NCBI RefSeq assembly: GCF_004526235.1
Contig: NZ_CP038159.1
Coordinates: forward strand, 558,001-622,000
Direction of reading: 5' to 3'
Source: Sphingobacterium sp. CZ-2
GTDB lineage: Bacteria; Bacteroidota; Bacteroidia; Sphingobacteriales; Sphingobacteriaceae
DNA: 64,000 nucleotides
The position numbers and the translations under genes are program-made. The notes beneath the pieces are model-generated. The model was not told where the DNA came from. It did no database searches and saw only the letters and a program-made list of their open reading frames with translations. Positions 63,056 through 64,000 of this stretch are shown piece by piece. Within the stretch, counting starts at the first letter, position 1. Each line of letters starts with the position of its first letter.

Positions 63056-64000
63056 TTAATCCATTACAAAAGGATAATCCTTCTGTACGTAAATATCTTC
63101 ATAAATTGCTTCTGCAGTAGGATATGGAGACTCTTCTGCAAATTTAACAGAATCATCAACCGTTTTCTTAACTTCAGCTTCTACTTGATCGAACCATGCA
63201 TCATCTGCATATTTATTCTCTACGATAGCATGTTTAACCGCGATGATTGGGTCACGCTCTTTGTATTCTTCCAACTCCTCTTTGGTACGGTATTTCGCTG
63301 GGTCAGACATCGAGTGTCCTTTGTAACGGTACGTACGGATCTCCAAGAAAGTTGGTCCTTCACCTGCACGAGCACGTTGAACGGCTTCATCCATCGCGTT
63401 GTGAACTGCAACCACATCCATTCCATCTACCGGTGCACTTGGCATATCAAATCCCAATCCCATTTTGTAGATATCTTGCATGTTGGTCGTACGTTTTACA
63501 GAAGTACCCATCGCGTAACCGTTGTTCTCACAAACAAAGATCACTGGTAATTTCCATAACATCGCCATATTCAAGGTTTCATTGAACGCTCCTTGACGAA
63601 CCGCTCCATCACCCATATAACAAATGTTCACATTATCAGTTCCCAAATATTTCTCTGCAAAGGCAATACCGGCACCCAATGGAATCTGTCCACCTACAAT
63701 ACCGTGGCCACCCATAAACTTATGCTCTTTCGAGAAAAAGTGCATAGAACCACCTTTACCTTTTGAACAGCCTGTCGCTTTACCGAACAATTCTGCCATA
63801 CATGCATCTGCAGATACCCCTTTAGCCAAGGCATGAGCATGATCGCGATAAGCAGTGATTAAGGAATCTTCCGGCTTGATAACAGACATGGTACCAGCCA
63901 CAACAGCTTCCTGTCCGATATATAAATGACAGAATCCACGGATTTTTTGTTGTCCGTATAGCTGGCCTGACTTCTCTTCAAATTTGCGCATGAGCAGCAT
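63056..64000 (-). CDS. pdhA: Pyruvate dehydrogenase E1 alpha subunit, N-terminus outside window
   Basis: 314 residues are visible. The thiamine-diphosphate motif begins GDGAVRQGAFNE and ends in CENNGYAM; the phosphorylation-loop-like YRYKGHSMSDPAKYR is the Bacteroidota and mitochondrial form. GKGKGGSMHFFSKEHKFMGGHGIVGGQIPLG is typical. The frame is open to the window edge; the in-frame ATG at 64000 is not the start, because E1-alpha proteins have about 20 more residues before MLLMRKFEEK. E1-beta is not between it and E2, so it must be elsewhere. Confidence 0.94.
   Translation of the reverse strand: MLLMRKFEEKSGQLYGQQKIRGFCHLYIGQEAVVAGTMSVIKPEDSLITAYRDHAHALAKGVSADACMAELFGKATGCSKGKGGSMHFFSKEHKFMGGHGIVGGQIPLGAGIAFAEKYLGTDNVNICYMGDGAVRQGAFNETLNMAMLWKLPVIFVCENNGYAMGTSVKRTTNMQDIYKMGLGFDMPSAPVDGMDVVAVHNAMDEAVQRARAGEGPTFLEIRTYRYKGHSMSDPAKYRTKEELEEYKERDPIIAVKHAIVENKYADDAWFDQVEAEVKKTVDDSVKFAEESPYPTAEAIYEDIYVQKDYPFVMD

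Overview
The window looks like chromosomal DNA of a Bacteroidota, most likely family Sphingobacteriaceae (Sphingobacterium or Pedobacter type); the genus is inference. Signs seen directly are a SusC/SusD pair, a PorT-type outer-membrane protein, a DUF5687 ABC permease, a Bacteroides-type five-helix succinate dehydrogenase membrane subunit, carbamoyltransferase ArgF', moderately AT-rich intergenic DNA, and repeated Bacteroidota-type -7 promoter boxes (TAnnTTTG). I saw no prophage, transposase, CRISPR array, tRNA or rRNA gene.

Layout. 1-6.1 kb: a truncated S9 peptidase lipoprotein, a divergent S8 subtilase, a small acidic protein, nth, recA and a Tat-type metallophosphoesterase. 6.2-12.7 kb, minus strand: an ABC exporter, pruA, sodA, and a csbD-like/csaA/tadA operon. 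12.8-21 kb, plus strand: a beta-barrel protein, sdhCAB and a 1256-residue orphan histidine kinase. 21-28 kb, minus strand: an orphan susCD pair, then an SDR, a UPF0104-type membrane protein and a small membrane protein. 28-37 kb: a lipocalin-like lipoprotein, gmd, a coiled-coil membrane protein, a DUF2089-membrane protein-hydrolase operon, plsC, a glycosyltransferase/UPF0104 pair, ruvC and an unknown protein. 38-43.6 kb: an Lrp-type regulator facing an arginine operon argD-argF'-argB-proC-argE. 43.7-59 kb: one large minus-strand ribosomal operon from rplC to rplQ (29 genes, including secY, map, infA and rpoA; rpmJ and rpmD are short). 59-64 kb: a repeat-rich spacer, a CoA-binding protein, a serine hydrolase lipoprotein, and pyruvate dehydrogenase E2 and E1-alpha (cut by the window end).

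How the genes work together. Most content is housekeeping: translation, secretion, DNA repair (recA, nth, ruvC), the TCA cycle and respiration (sdh, pdh), and proline/arginine metabolism. Residue 90 of ArgF' is Val, which suggests the N-succinyl arginine route known from Bacteroides.

The less ordinary material is mostly between genes. A family of composite palindromic repeats occurs four times, each pairing one 34-base arm with one 28-base arm. A 14-base tandem repeat lies between stop codon and terminator in two genes. A promoter followed at once by an intrinsic terminator sits between rpsN and rpsH. Further points are a ribosomal operon lacking rpsJ at its head, an L17 with a helix-hairpin-helix extension, and a 24-base tandem array. 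I did not find a clear new multi-gene system; the repeat elements and the operon-internal attenuator are the best candidates for follow-up.
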